Assembly: GCA_023426265.1 (NCBI GenBank)
Contig: JAFABA010000040.1
Coordinates: forward strand, 1 to 30,724
Source of the DNA: Bacillota bacterium
Lineage (GTDB): Bacteria; Bacillota; Clostridia; Christensenellales; CAG-138
Direction of reading: 5' to 3'
DNA length: 30,724 bases
The notes under the pieces: generated by a model
Told to the model about the DNA's origin: nothing
Databases searched by the model: none
Seen by the model: only the letters and a program-made list of their open reading frames with translations
Shown: one piece after another, positions 13,747 to 21,811 of the stretch
Layout of the letters: each line of letters begins with the position of its first letter
How positions within the stretch are numbered: the stretch's first letter is position 1
Position numbers and translations under genes: made by a program

Positions 13747-15624
13747 ATGATTTTCGACATGCTTTCGCTCCTTTACCTGTGCGCATATCTTGCCGCAGGC
13801 CAACTCATTGCACGCGCCCTGTTCGCTGCGGAACGCCCACTGTTCCGCTGGTGGATGGGGGGCGTTTTCTCGTTGCTGCTTTTGTTGTGGCTGCCCGCGC
13901 TGTTTGGATTTTTGCTCGGGTTTACTCTTCTGGCCCAGCTCCTTGCGCTGCTTGTCTGCGCCGCGGCAGGCGTAGCCGCCTTCCTGGCAGGAAGAAAAAA
14001 ACCGGCCGCATCCGTCACGGCTGCCGAGCTTCGCCCGGCGCTGTTGACGCTGCTGCCGCTGTTTTTATTGGGCGGGTACCTGTTTTTCACCCACATACTC
14101 CAGCCTGTCGGAGGAGCGCTGCATTCCGGGCAATCCACGTTCGGGGATCTGCCGCTGCACCTGGGCCTGGCGACAAGCATAGCCAGGCAGGGAACATTCC
14201 CGCCGCAGTATTCCATATTCCCGGGCACGGCGGTCGGCTATCCATTCCTGTGCGACAGTGTGAGCGCCACGTTTTATAGCTTAGGCGCGTCGCTGCGCGT
14301 TTCCATGCTGCTGCCCGCGCTGCTTGCCTACGCGCTGGTACTCCTGGGCGTCTACTGCTTCTTTTTGCAGTGGCAGAAAAAGACCGGCACTGCGGTATTC
14401 TCCACGCTTCTGTTTTTCCTGGGCGGGGGCTTTGGGTTCTGGTATTTCTTTGACCTCTGGAAAACAAACCCGGAGGCGTTCACCCGTATATTCACCGGTT
14501 TTTACAATACGCCGACCAACTTGCCGGATATCGGGCTAAGGTGGGTCAACCCGATCGCGGATATGCTGATCCCACAGCGCGCCACGCTGTTTGGCTGGGC
14601 GTTGCTGTTCCCCGCCCTGTATTTGCTCCGGCGGGCGGCGTTTGAGCACGAACCGAAGCTGTTTGTACCGCTGGGAATCATCGCGGGCTGCATGCCGCTT
14701 GTCCATACGCATTCGTTCCTTGCGCTTGGCATGGTCAGCGTGGTGTATGTGCTGTACGCGTTCATCTCCCGGCAGAAAAAAGCAATTTTGCTGGGCTGGG
14801 TCAGGTACGGACTGATCGCTTTGGTTCTGGCGCTGCCGCAGCTTATTTTGTTCACGTTCCGGCAATCCGGGGATTTTTTGCAGCCGCATTTCAACTGGGG
14901 CAACGAAACGGATTCCTACCTGTGGTTCTACGTCAAAAATCTCGGGCTTCTCTTCCTGCTGCTGCCCATGGCGTTTTTCCGGCTGCCCAAGGAGGAAAAG
15001 GTATTCTACGGCGGGGCCGTATTGATCTGGTTCTTTTCGGAATTCATATTATTTCAGCCCAACCCGTACGACAACAACAAGCTGTTGTTCGTCTGGTTCG
15101 CGTTCACCTGCGGCATTGTGGGAAAGCTGCTTGTCGATCTGTACAGACAATTGAGCGGCTTTGCGGGCAGGCGGTATCTTGCATTCCTCACGCTGTGCGC
15201 CCTGTTCCTTTCCGGCACGCTGACGCTTGTGCGCGAAACGATCAGCGATTACGAGCAGTTCAGCACCGATGAAGCGGCGACAGCGGCTTACATCAACGAG
15301 GAAGCCGCGCCCGACGCGCTGTTTTTGACGGCCACCAACCACAACAACGCCGTCTCCTCCCTCACCGGAAGGAACATACTCTGCGGCACAGGCTCGTACC
15401 TCTATTACCACGGGCTCGATTACCAAACGCGGGAACAGCAGGTAAGGCTGCTGTTTGAGCAGCCGGAAACATGCTTTGACGCGTTACGTCAAACCTACGG
15501 CATCGATTATGTATTTTTGAGCAGTTACGAGCGTTATTCGTATGCGGTGAACGAAGAGTTCTTTTCGCAGTTCCCCGTGGCATACGAGAACGATACGGTA
15601 ACGATCTATGATGTGAGATCGTAA
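13747..15624 (+). CDS. Polytopic membrane protein, GT-C glycosyltransferase-like
   Basis: A 625-residue protein with many hydrophobic segments (first ones at about 5-25, 38-58, 60-82, 98-116, then more through about residue 500) and a soluble C-terminal part of about 120 residues. The first long outer loop carries STFGDLPLHLGLATSIARQG (residues 130-149) with D134 and H138, where GT-C enzymes place their catalytic acid. FPPQYSIFPGTAVGYPFLCDSVSA follows. I infer a lipid-linked sugar transferase of the outer membrane face, but no specific family is recognised. The start at ATG 13747 is 4 bp after the PH gene stop and depends on coupling; ATG 13759 is an alternative. Confidence 0.68.
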   Translation: MIFDMLSLLYLCAYLAAGQLIARALFAAERPLFRWWMGGVFSLLLLLWLPALFGFLLGFTLLAQLLALLVCAAAGVAAFLAGRKKPAASVTAAELRPALLTLLPLFLLGGYLFFTHILQPVGGALHSGQSTFGDLPLHLGLATSIARQGTFPPQYSIFPGTAVGYPFLCDSVSATFYSLGASLRVSMLLPALLAYALVLLGVYCFFLQWQKKTGTAVFSTLLFFLGGGFGFWYFFDLWKTNPEAFTRIFTGFYNTPTNLPDIGLRWVNPIADMLIPQRATLFGWALLFPALYLLRRAAFEHEPKLFVPLGIIAGCMPLVHTHSFLALGMVSVVYVLYAFISRQKKAILLGWVRYGLIALVLALPQLILFTFRQSGDFLQPHFNWGNETDSYLWFYVKNLGLLFLLLPMAFFRLPKEEKVFYGGAVLIWFFSEFILFQPNPYDNNKLLFVWFAFTCGIVGKLLVDLYRQLSGFAGRRYLAFLTLCALFLSGTLTLVRETISDYEQFSTDEAATAAYINEEAAPDALFLTATNHNNAVSSLTGRNILCGTGSYLYYHGLDYQTREQQVRLLFEQPETCFDALRQTYGIDYVFLSSYERYSYAVNEEFFSQFPVAYENDTVTIYDVRS

Positions 15625-15638
15625 TTTTCTGATTATAA

Positions 15639-15664
15639 AAAGGAACGGCACGCCGTTCCTTTCT
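15639..15664. terminator. Hairpin 1 between convergent genes
   Basis: An 11-bp stem (15639-15649 with 15652-15662, loop AC) is followed on plus by TCTT and on minus by TTATAATC beyond the stem, so it can end transcripts in both directions. Its 20-bp core (15641-15660) is nearly identical to that of hairpin 2 at 15800-15819. Confidence 0.75.
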
Positions 15665-15685
15665 TATCAACAAAGCCTCTCTATC

Positions 15686-15773
15686 GTCATCCTGAGCAAA
15701 GCGAAGGATCTCGAAGCGACTATATTAGGGTTTATAGCGGGAGCCAGATTCTTCGCCTGCGGCTCAGAATGAC
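15686..15773. repeat. Dispersed inverted-repeat element (GTCATYCTGAGC family)
   Basis: The left arm at 15686-15711 begins GTCATCCTGAGC and ends GAAGGATCT. The right arm at 15746-15773 begins AGATTCTTCGCC and ends CTCAGAATGAC, an imperfect reverse complement. This arm sequence is familiar as a repeat found between genes in many unrelated bacterial genomes. It carries no gene. Confidence 0.75.
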
Positions 15774-15799
15774 AAATGCCGGGGTTTATCGACGATCTG

Positions 15800-15829
15800 A
15801 GGAACGGCGAGCCGTTCCTTTTTGTGTTG
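15800..15829 (+). terminator. Hairpin 2 between convergent genes
   Basis: A 9-bp stem (15800-15808 with 15811-15819, loop GA) is followed by TTTTTGTGTT on plus. Its stem is identical to the core of hairpin 1, and the pair bracket the dispersed repeat. Confidence 0.75.
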
Positions 15830-15833
15830 GTAT

Positions 15834-16514
15834 TTACTTTTCGTCCAGCCCCAGCAGGAGCCGGTACAGCGGCTTCAGCAGCAGAAAGCCCTCATTGATT
15901 TCATCCACCAGCTCCGGCTTCATGGTATTTTTGAGTTCCTTGGAGGAGAAGCAGAAGGACAGGCTGCGCTTGTTGAGCCAAGGGCGGAGTTCCTCCGGCG
16001 CGTCCGAAAACCGCGGCCTTTTAAACTCCTCTCCCTGCCAAGAAAACCGCGACGCAAATGCGGGATTGTTGACGATCTCCAAAAACTTCTGCGGACGGGC
16101 GAGCATGCGGCGTCTTGCGTCCGCCATGAACTGCGACAGCGGATAATACATGCCCATGCCGTATCCGTAAGCCGTACGCTCAAACTCCGCGTAGAGCACA
16201 AAGCTCTCGCCCGTAGCGGCACCCGGATACTTAAAGGAAAGGAACGCATGGTCCCGGTACATGGATTTATCCTTGGTGTAGCGGGTATCCCTGCGGATAC
16301 GCGATACCACGGCGGACGGCCGCACGTTAAAGCTCGGGTCCACCTCCAGCGCAACTTCCCCCAACGCGTCCGCCAGCGCGAGCATGGGTTCCTTTACGCT
16401 TTTTTCGTACCGCTTGCGGTTTTCTTCAAAGAAGGAACGCTCGTTGTTGAACGCGATCTCCCAGAAAAAACGATAAGTATCCTCCGTGAGGCCGGAAAAT
16501 GTGCGCATAACCAT
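15834..16514 (-). CDS. DUF2461 family protein (TIGR02453-like)
   Basis: A 226-residue protein matching the DUF2461 family in length and key segments. The N-terminal FSGLTEDTYRFFWEIAFNN, then FFEENRKRYEKSVKEP, SRIRRDTRYTKDKSMYRDHAFLSF and the AYGYGMGMYYP stretch are all characteristic. The start is taken at the ATG at 16512-16514 with AAGGA 6 bp upstream; an ATG two codons later is almost as good. The longer frame upstream runs through the inverted repeat at 16543-16599 and is rejected. No operon partner is close. The family is widespread in Firmicutes and Bacteroidetes, and its biochemical activity is not established. Confidence 0.88.
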   Translation of the reverse strand: MVMRTFSGLTEDTYRFFWEIAFNNERSFFEENRKRYEKSVKEPMLALADALGEVALEVDPSFNVRPSAVVSRIRRDTRYTKDKSMYRDHAFLSFKYPGAATGESFVLYAEFERTAYGYGMGMYYPLSQFMADARRRMLARPQKFLEIVNNPAFASRFSWQGEEFKRPRFSDAPEELRPWLNKRSLSFCFSSKELKNTMKPELVDEINEGFLLLKPLYRLLLGLDEK

Positions 16515-16542
16515 CCTCTTTCCTTTGTGTGCAATAGCGGGG

Positions 16543-16599
16543 GCTGTCTCACGAAATTCATACGATGCATAAATATTTAAATGTATTTCGTGAGACAGC
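16543..16599. repeat. MITE-like inverted repeat
   Basis: A perfect 15-bp inverted repeat, GCTGTCTCACGAAAT at 16543-16557 and its complement at 16585-16599, encloses 27 bp of AT-rich sequence. Flanks are G-rich on both sides. GGGCTGTCTCA-type ends occur at some insertion sequences and their non-coding derivatives, so a miniature element is possible. No transposase is present. Confidence 0.5.
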
Positions 16600-16614
16600 G
16601 GGTTCGGTGCCCTA

Positions 16615-16646
16615 AAGGGCAAAAAAGGCGCCAGTGACGCCTTTTT
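16615..16646 (-). terminator. Terminator of the COG1361-like gene
   Basis: The stem AAAAAGGCG/CGCCTTTTT (16622-16630 with 16638-16646) has a 7-nt loop and is followed on the minus strand by one further T before GCCC. It lies about 130 bp past the stop codon. Confidence 0.65.
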
Positions 16647-16650
16647 AGAA

Positions 16651-16708
16651 CCCCGGGGTTTCGCCGTAGGCGAAACATCCTTGCATTATGCATTGAAATG
16701 CATAATGC
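16651..16708. repeat. Run of three short palindromes downstream of the COG1361-like gene
   Basis: CCCCGGGG lies at 16651-16658. A hairpin with arms GTTTCGCC (16658-16665) and GGCGAAAC (16669-16676) follows. A near-continuous 12-bp palindrome GCATTATGCATT / AATGCATAATGC lies at 16683-16694 and 16697-16708. No coding content is visible. Confidence 0.6.
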
Positions 16709-16776
16709 GGATAGCCTCCTCCGCTATTATATCATGATGAATTGCGGTTCCTGCACCCCTTTTCAAAGAGAGGCGC

Positions 16777-18684
16777 CTATTTCTCGTCCGTATTGCGTAC
16801 CCTGTGCACCCGGTTGCGGATTTCCGGCGAGGCCTGGGGCGGCCTCTGCTCGGGCTCCGGCTCCACGCGGCGCACCGGCTGCTGTGGGACCCGCGGCTGA
16901 TAAGGCGCCCTTTCCAGCGGCGGAACCGACGCGCGTTCCTGTTGCTGGTACGTGCGCTCCTGCGTATAGGGTCCTCTTTCCTGCGGCTGTACGGGCGTGC
17001 GGGAAGGCGCGGGCTGGTATACCGGCCTCTCCGCATTCCGCTCCACTGGAATGGCACGGGTCTGTGCGGAAAATTCCTCTTGCTCCCTCTGCGGCTGCGC
17101 AAATCGGGAAGCCCTGCCCGTATTCTGTTCCGGCGGATAGGGCTGGGATTGCGCCTCGCGTTCGGCGGCGCTTACGCGCGCCTGCGCGGCGTTGCGTGCG
17201 CGAGGCAGTTCATCCGGCTCCTCTTCCTCCAATGTGGCGTTGCGCTTGCGCTCGTATATGGAGAGCGCCAGGAGCGCAATACCAGCTACCGCCATCAGCG
17301 CGGCGAGCACGATGAGTACGGTCACCAGCGTGCCGCTCATGCCGCCGGCACTTGCCGGTTCTTCCTCCCCTGCGGGGCTGGCTGCGGGAGTGGGCGAAGC
17401 CAAAGAGACATAGTCTGCCATGAGCTTTGCCTCATACGTATGCTCCACGCCGGAAGGATCGGACGCGGTGAGGGTAAACGCAAGCTCGCGCGGCGCGCTG
17501 ACGAGAAGCTCCTTATCCACCGTGGTTTCGCCCAAAGGCAGGATATCCATCGGCTCGATGTTGCCAAACTCCGCTTCGGATATGAGCGCGTTTACCAGAT
17601 CCACATTGGAGTTGTTTTGTATGGTAAAGCGCACCTTCATGCGCCCGCTGTCGGTAAGCGGCTGGAGCACGGTAGCGGAAAGCGAAAGCGAAACCTGGCC
17701 CGGGCTCGCAGGCGGCCAGACTTCGTAGCTTGTGGTCCTGTTCTCATACGGCTGGCCGGAAGCGTCGGTGCCCGTTACCACAAAGGATACGTTCCGCAAC
17801 TCCGTCGTCATAACGGTATAGGTAAGCGTCTGCTCCTTCCCCCCTTCCAGCGAAAAAGCTTCGGGGTTGACGGAGTTACCCAGTTCATCCTTGACCGTGA
17901 TATTGTTGATGGCCTGGTTGCCGCTATTTTTGAATGCAAGGGTAAACACCACGCCCTCCGGGGAGGGTTCGCTTTGGGTCACGGTCAGGTCCAACTGGAT
18001 GTTCACCACGGTGATGGTGAGCGGGTCAATGTTGAGCGTCTTGCCTTCGCCGTTGAGCTGATAGGTGATGGACGGCTGGCTGACAGCGTTCTGGCTGCCC
18101 AAAGTCAGCTCGTATGTCGCGGTCTTTGACGTCCCCGGCGCAATGGTCAGGTTGCTTGCGACAGGCGTTGTGCCCGCCGCAGAGTCTTTGATTGTGACAC
18201 CCGTCATTTCCGCGGTTCCAGGGTTGTTGAGGGTATAGGTCAATGTAACCTTTTCGCCGGATTTGCCAGAGGGCTTGCTGGCCGTGCGCGTCGCCGTCAT
18301 TTCGGCAGCGGGCGGCGCACCCAATGTGATGGGGATGTCCTTAGATTTTGTGGCGCCGTTTTCCGTCCAGGTAAGCGTATAGGTAATGGTCTGTCCCAGC
18401 ATATCCTCGGCAACTTCGATGCTGCTGAGTGTAAAGTTCAGCTTGCCGTTGGGCGGCACCACCTGGCTGGACAGCTGGCTGCTGCCGGATAATCCGTTCC
18501 CGGTAATGTTGATGTTCCGCATTTCATAGGCGGAATCGTTCACCACGGAAAACCTCGCGGAAATCGTCCCCGCAGAGGTAATCTGCGCAGGCTCCGTTGT
18601 AACCTGTACGGTGGCCGCAAGCGCCGCTGGCGCAAGCAACAGAAGCAATATCAACACGCTCAGCGCGGAAACAATTTTTTTCAT
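16777..18684 (-). CDS. COG1361-like surface protein with CARDB-type repeats, TM anchor and disordered tail
   Basis: A 635-residue protein. Residues 1-23 are a signal peptide ending APAALA. Residues 25-430 are beta-rich repeats of the CARDB / DUF11 / COG1361 kind, with recurrent patterns such as VVNDSAYEMRNINI, TLNNPGTAEMTGVTIKD, KNSGNQAINNITVKD and IQNNSNVDLVNALIS. A membrane helix lies at about 451-475. The cytoplasmic tail (478-635) is strongly rich in Pro, Gln, Arg and Glu, with many QPQ, QER and PxR segments, and is likely disordered. The ATG at 18682-18684 has AAGGAG upstream. It lies 74 bp after ilvE. A shorter paralogue is in the ABC locus at 24146. Role unknown; surface protein or transporter accessory. 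Confidence 0.8.
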   Translation of the reverse strand: MKKIVSALSVLILLLLLAPAALAATVQVTTEPAQITSAGTISARFSVVNDSAYEMRNINITGNGLSGSSQLSSQVVPPNGKLNFTLSSIEVAEDMLGQTITYTLTWTENGATKSKDIPITLGAPPAAEMTATRTASKPSGKSGEKVTLTYTLNNPGTAEMTGVTIKDSAAGTTPVASNLTIAPGTSKTATYELTLGSQNAVSQPSITYQLNGEGKTLNIDPLTITVVNIQLDLTVTQSEPSPEGVVFTLAFKNSGNQAINNITVKDELGNSVNPEAFSLEGGKEQTLTYTVMTTELRNVSFVVTGTDASGQPYENRTTSYEVWPPASPGQVSLSLSATVLQPLTDSGRMKVRFTIQNNSNVDLVNALISEAEFGNIEPMDILPLGETTVDKELLVSAPRELAFTLTASDPSGVEHTYEAKLMADYVSLASPTPAASPAGEEEPASAGGMSGTLVTVLIVLAALMAVAGIALLALSIYERKRNATLEEEEPDELPRARNAAQARVSAAEREAQSQPYPPEQNTGRASRFAQPQREQEEFSAQTRAIPVERNAERPVYQPAPSRTPVQPQERGPYTQERTYQQQERASVPPLERAPYQPRVPQQPVRRVEPEPEQRPPQASPEIRNRVHRVRNTDEK

Positions 18685-18758
18685 GGAACGGTATCTCCTT
18701 TTGCGGTCTTTGGCGTATATACGTATCTTCAATACGATACTACCACAAATCATGCATC

Positions 18759-19823
18759 TTATACGCGTGTGACCCAGCCGTGCGTATCCTCAATATCGCC
18801 CAGCTGCAAACCGGTAAGCGTATCGTAAAGCTTCTGCGTCACGCTGCCGGTTCTGCCGTCGTTAATGACGACGCTCTTGCCCTTGTAATGGAGCTCGCCG
18901 ACCGGGGAAATCACCGCGGCCGTTCCGGTGCCGAACGCCTCCTTAAGTTCGCCGCTCTCCCCCGCCTCCATCAGCTCGGATATCGCGATTTTGCGCTCCT
19001 CGACCTGAAAGCCCAGTTCCTCCGCGAGCGTAAGGATCGATTTGCGGGTAATGCCGTCGAGTATGCTGCCTTCCACGGGAGCCGTGCAGATGGTGTCGCC
19101 GATTAAGAACATCATGTTCATGGCGCCCACCTCTTCCACATACTTGCGCTCCACGCCGTCCAGCCAGAGCACCTGGCCGTACCCGCGCGCGGAAGCTTCT
19201 TCCGCCGCCTTGAGGCTCGCGGCATAGTTGCCGCCGGTCTTGGCATACCCGGTGCCGCCCTTGACGGCCCTGACGTAATTGTCCTCCACATAGATGCGGA
19301 TCGGCGCAAGACCCGAAGCATAATATGCGCCGGAGGGCGAACAAATGATGTAATAAAGGAAACGCTCCGCCCTGTGCACGCCAAGCGCCGAGCCGTCGGC
19401 AATCAGCGTGGGGCGCAAATACAGCGTCGCGCCGGGAGCGCGGGGCACCCAATCCCGCTCCACATCCACAAGCGCCGCCATGGCCTGATAATTGTCCTCC
19501 ACATCGATCTGCGGCATGCACATTCTTTCCGCGCTTTTGTTCAAACGCCGTGCGTTGTCCCGCGCGCGGAACAGAAGGATATCGTCCTTCTTGGAGCGGT
19601 AGGCTTTCAGGCCCTCAAATATCTCCTGGGAATAATGCAGCACGGGGCTTGCAGGGTCGATCTGCAGCTTCTGGTAGGGCTGTATGCGCGCGTCGTGCCA
19701 CCCTTTTCCGTTTTCATACTCCATAATGAACATATGGTCCGAAAAGAGCTTGCCAAACCCGAGCGCTGTTTCATCCTGCGGCTTATTCTTTGGAGCCGTG
19801 GTCCTGTTGACGGTGATTTCCAT
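18759..19823 (-). CDS. ilvE: Branched-chain amino acid aminotransferase
   Basis: A 354-residue fold-type IV PLP enzyme of the eukaryote-like IlvE subgroup. The catalytic lysine is K195 in GYAKTGGNYAASL. Other hallmarks are SQEIFEGLKAYR (65-76), the DNARRLNKSAERMCMP segment, YLRPTLIA (135-142), EEVGAMNMMF and the DGITRKSILTLAEELG region; EAFGTGTAAVISPVG ends the active-site set. It transfers amino groups between glutamate and the branched-chain 2-oxoacids. GGAGGG precedes the ATG. The gene lies 74 bp after yigZ with a small CCCGGC/GCCGGG hairpin (19853-19866) between. No T-box was seen in that gap. Other ilv or leu genes are not in the window. Confidence 0.95.
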   Translation of the reverse strand: MEITVNRTTAPKNKPQDETALGFGKLFSDHMFIMEYENGKGWHDARIQPYQKLQIDPASPVLHYSQEIFEGLKAYRSKKDDILLFRARDNARRLNKSAERMCMPQIDVEDNYQAMAALVDVERDWVPRAPGATLYLRPTLIADGSALGVHRAERFLYYIICSPSGAYYASGLAPIRIYVEDNYVRAVKGGTGYAKTGGNYAASLKAAEEASARGYGQVLWLDGVERKYVEEVGAMNMMFLIGDTICTAPVEGSILDGITRKSILTLAEELGFQVEERKIAISELMEAGESGELKEAFGTGTAAVISPVGELHYKGKSVVINDGRTGSVTQKLYDTLTGLQLGDIEDTHGWVTRV

Positions 19824-19897
19824 ACGATCCCTCCGCTGTCTTTAAATTTGCTCCCGGCTGGCCGGGAATATCAGCTGTTCAGGTCGGCGCGATCCAG

Positions 19898-20524
19898 CTA
19901 AATGATAAACGCGCCATATGCCCTTCCGGTTTCCTGCGGGTGCACGCGGCCATCCGTTTTTTCGATCAAAAGCCGAATGAACGCCGCGGCTTCCTTTTCG
20001 GGCACCATCAGATCCGCCTCCACGTCCTCCGCGTAGCGGACGTCCTTTACATTCCCATCTTTGTGCAAAATCGGCTCTATTACGGCAAAGCGGGAATAGT
20101 CGGTCTTAATCAAAAACTTCACGCAAGGGCGCATTTCCACGACGCCCGCGGCCTCCATGCTCATGGACGCCGCTTTGGAATAGGCCCGCACCAGCCCGCC
20201 CGCACCCAGCAGCACGCCGCCGAAATACCGCGTGACCACGCACAGTACGTCCACCAGCCCTTTCTGGCGGATGGCCTCCATCATGGGAAGCCCGGCGGTA
20301 CCCGCGGGCTCACCATCGTCGCCAAAGCGGGCAGCCGAAGCGTCCACGCCGATGCAATAGGCAAAGCAGTTGTGGGTGGCGTCCCAATGCCGCTTTCGAA
20401 GCTCCGCAAGCTTAGAAAGCGCTTCGTCCTCCCGCGTTACGGGAAAGCAGCGGCCGATAAAGCGGGATTTTTGGATCACCAGCTCTATTTCCGCTTCTTT
20501 TTGCACCGTGCGGTATGCGCGCAT
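19898..20524 (-). CDS. yigZ: YigZ / IMPACT family protein
   Basis: A 208-residue protein of the UPF0029/IMPACT family. Key segments are EIELVIQKSRFIGRCFPV at the start, the WDATHNCFAYCIG motif, FGDDGEPAGTAGLPMMEAI (the family signature) and VTRYFGGVLLGAGGLVRAYSKA. A C-terminal ferredoxin-like DUF1949-type domain follows. The start is ATG 20522-20524, which overlaps the tyrS stop by one base (TGATG); the upstream extension of the frame is inside tyrS. The family is linked to translation stress in eukaryotes, but bacterial function is not settled. Confidence 0.93.
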   Translation of the reverse strand: MRAYRTVQKEAEIELVIQKSRFIGRCFPVTREDEALSKLAELRKRHWDATHNCFAYCIGVDASAARFGDDGEPAGTAGLPMMEAIRQKGLVDVLCVVTRYFGGVLLGAGGLVRAYSKAASMSMEAAGVVEMRPCVKFLIKTDYSRFAVIEPILHKDGNVKDVRYAEDVEADLMVPEKEAAAFIRLLIEKTDGRVHPQETGRAYGAFII

Positions 20525-21774
20525 CAGCCCAGCCGCACGCGGCAGAAGCCCTTCTTGCCTTTTTTCAGTATCACGCCGTCCCCCTGCACGCTCTCGGGAG
20601 GCAGGGCGCAATACACGTCCTCCACCTTATCGTCGCCAATAAACACCGCGCCGCTTTCAATGAGCCTGCGCGCGTCGCCCTTGGATTTTGCAAGGTTGCC
20701 CTTCACCAGGAGGTCAACTACCCTAAGGCCTGTTTCCTCCGCCTCCGCCGCCGAAAGCGAGACGGTGGGCATGTGGGTAATGTCGCCTCCACCGGAAAAC
20801 AGCGCTTCCGCGGCATCCATGGCCTTTTGCGCTTCCTCTTCCCCATGCACCTGCTTCGTCAATTCAAACGCAAGTACGCGCTTGGCCTCGTTGATGGCGC
20901 TGTCTTTGAGCGCACCCAAGCGGCGCACTTCATCCATGGGCAGAAATGTTAAAAGCGCAAGGCAGCGTTCCACGTCCGCGTCGTCCACGTTGCGCCAATA
21001 TTGATAAAAATCGAATACAGGGCACTTCTCCTTATCCAGCCAGAGCGCGCCTTTTTCGGTCTTACCCATTTTGCGGCCGTCGCTGGTGGTCAAAAGCGTG
21101 CAGGTCAGCGCGTAGGCGGGCCTTTGCTCCTTGCGGCGTATGAGGTCCGCGCCAGCTAAAATGTTGCTCCACTGGTCGTCCCCGCCCATCTGCAGCACGC
21201 AGTTTTCCGTTCGGTTGAGCACCAGAAAGTCGTAGCTCTGCATCAGCATGTAGCCCATTTCAAAGTACGTAAGCCCCTGCTCCATGCGGTTTTTATAGCA
21301 ATCCGCCGCCAGCATGCGGTTCACGGAAAACAGCACGCCGATATCGCGCATGAACTCCAGGAAATTTAAAGGCAGCAGCCAGTCCGCGTTGTTCCTTATA
21401 ATGGCTTTGCCTTCGCCAAAGTCCAGCAGACGGGACATCTGGGTCTGAAATTTGCGGGCGTTAGACTGAATTTCCTCCTGCGTCATCATACGGCGCATAT
21501 CGGTCTTGCCGGAAGGATCTCCGATCATGGTGGTGCCGCCGCCCAAAAGCGCGATAGGCCGGTGGCCTGCGCGCTGCATATGCGCCATTGCCATCAGCGC
21601 CACGTAATGGCCCACATGCAGACTGTCCGCCGTGGGGTCAAAGCCTATATAAAACGTGATGCGTTCTTTGCCCATCAGTTCCCGAAGCTCTTCGGGATGC
21701 GACGCCTGCTTGATAAAGCCGCGCTCTTCCAATACGTCGAAAGCGTTCCTCATGCGATCTAAATGTCCTCCCAT
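20524..21774 (-). CDS. tyrS: Tyrosyl-tRNA synthetase
   Basis: A 416-residue class I synthetase, normal TyrS size. HVGH at 53-56 is the HIGH motif and KMGKT at 235-239 is the KMSKS-equivalent. The tyrosine-site segments YFEMGYMLMQSYDFLVL and QMGGDDQWSNILAGADLI are clear. An S4 RNA-binding domain fills the C-terminus (LAKSKGDARRLIESGAVFIGDDK). The start is taken at ATG 21772-21774; a second ATG seven codons later has its GGAGG too far upstream. It lies in an operon with a 37-bp gap from the upstream gene, too short for a T-box leader, so expression is likely from the mscL promoter. Confidence 0.96.
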   Translation of the reverse strand: MGGHLDRMRNAFDVLEERGFIKQASHPEELRELMGKERITFYIGFDPTADSLHVGHYVALMAMAHMQRAGHRPIALLGGGTTMIGDPSGKTDMRRMMTQEEIQSNARKFQTQMSRLLDFGEGKAIIRNNADWLLPLNFLEFMRDIGVLFSVNRMLAADCYKNRMEQGLTYFEMGYMLMQSYDFLVLNRTENCVLQMGGDDQWSNILAGADLIRRKEQRPAYALTCTLLTTSDGRKMGKTEKGALWLDKEKCPVFDFYQYWRNVDDADVERCLALLTFLPMDEVRRLGALKDSAINEAKRVLAFELTKQVHGEEEAQKAMDAAEALFSGGGDITHMPTVSLSAAEAEETGLRVVDLLVKGNLAKSKGDARRLIESGAVFIGDDKVEDVYCALPPESVQGDGVILKKGKKGFCRVRLG

Positions 21775-21811
21775 TATGCTGCCCTTTCGGCCGCCGCGTC
21801 TAAATAGAATA

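Noticed and set aside
16543..16599. Complete insertion sequence
   Set aside because: The element is only 57 bp between arm ends and encodes nothing. At most it is a miniature derivative.
16804..18129. 441-codon open frame on the plus strand opposite the COG1361-like gene
   Set aside because: Composition is rich in Arg, His and Leu, as expected for a shadow frame. The minus-strand gene has a signal peptide, repeats, a TM helix and a good ribosome site.
19824..19897. T-box or other leader riboswitch before ilvE
   Set aside because: The gap is only 74 bp and holds just a 6-bp hairpin, without the T-box sequence or a specifier stem.
19940..21004. 354-codon plus-strand frame across yigZ and tyrS
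   Set aside because: It spans two clearly identified minus-strand genes and shows no recognisable domain.
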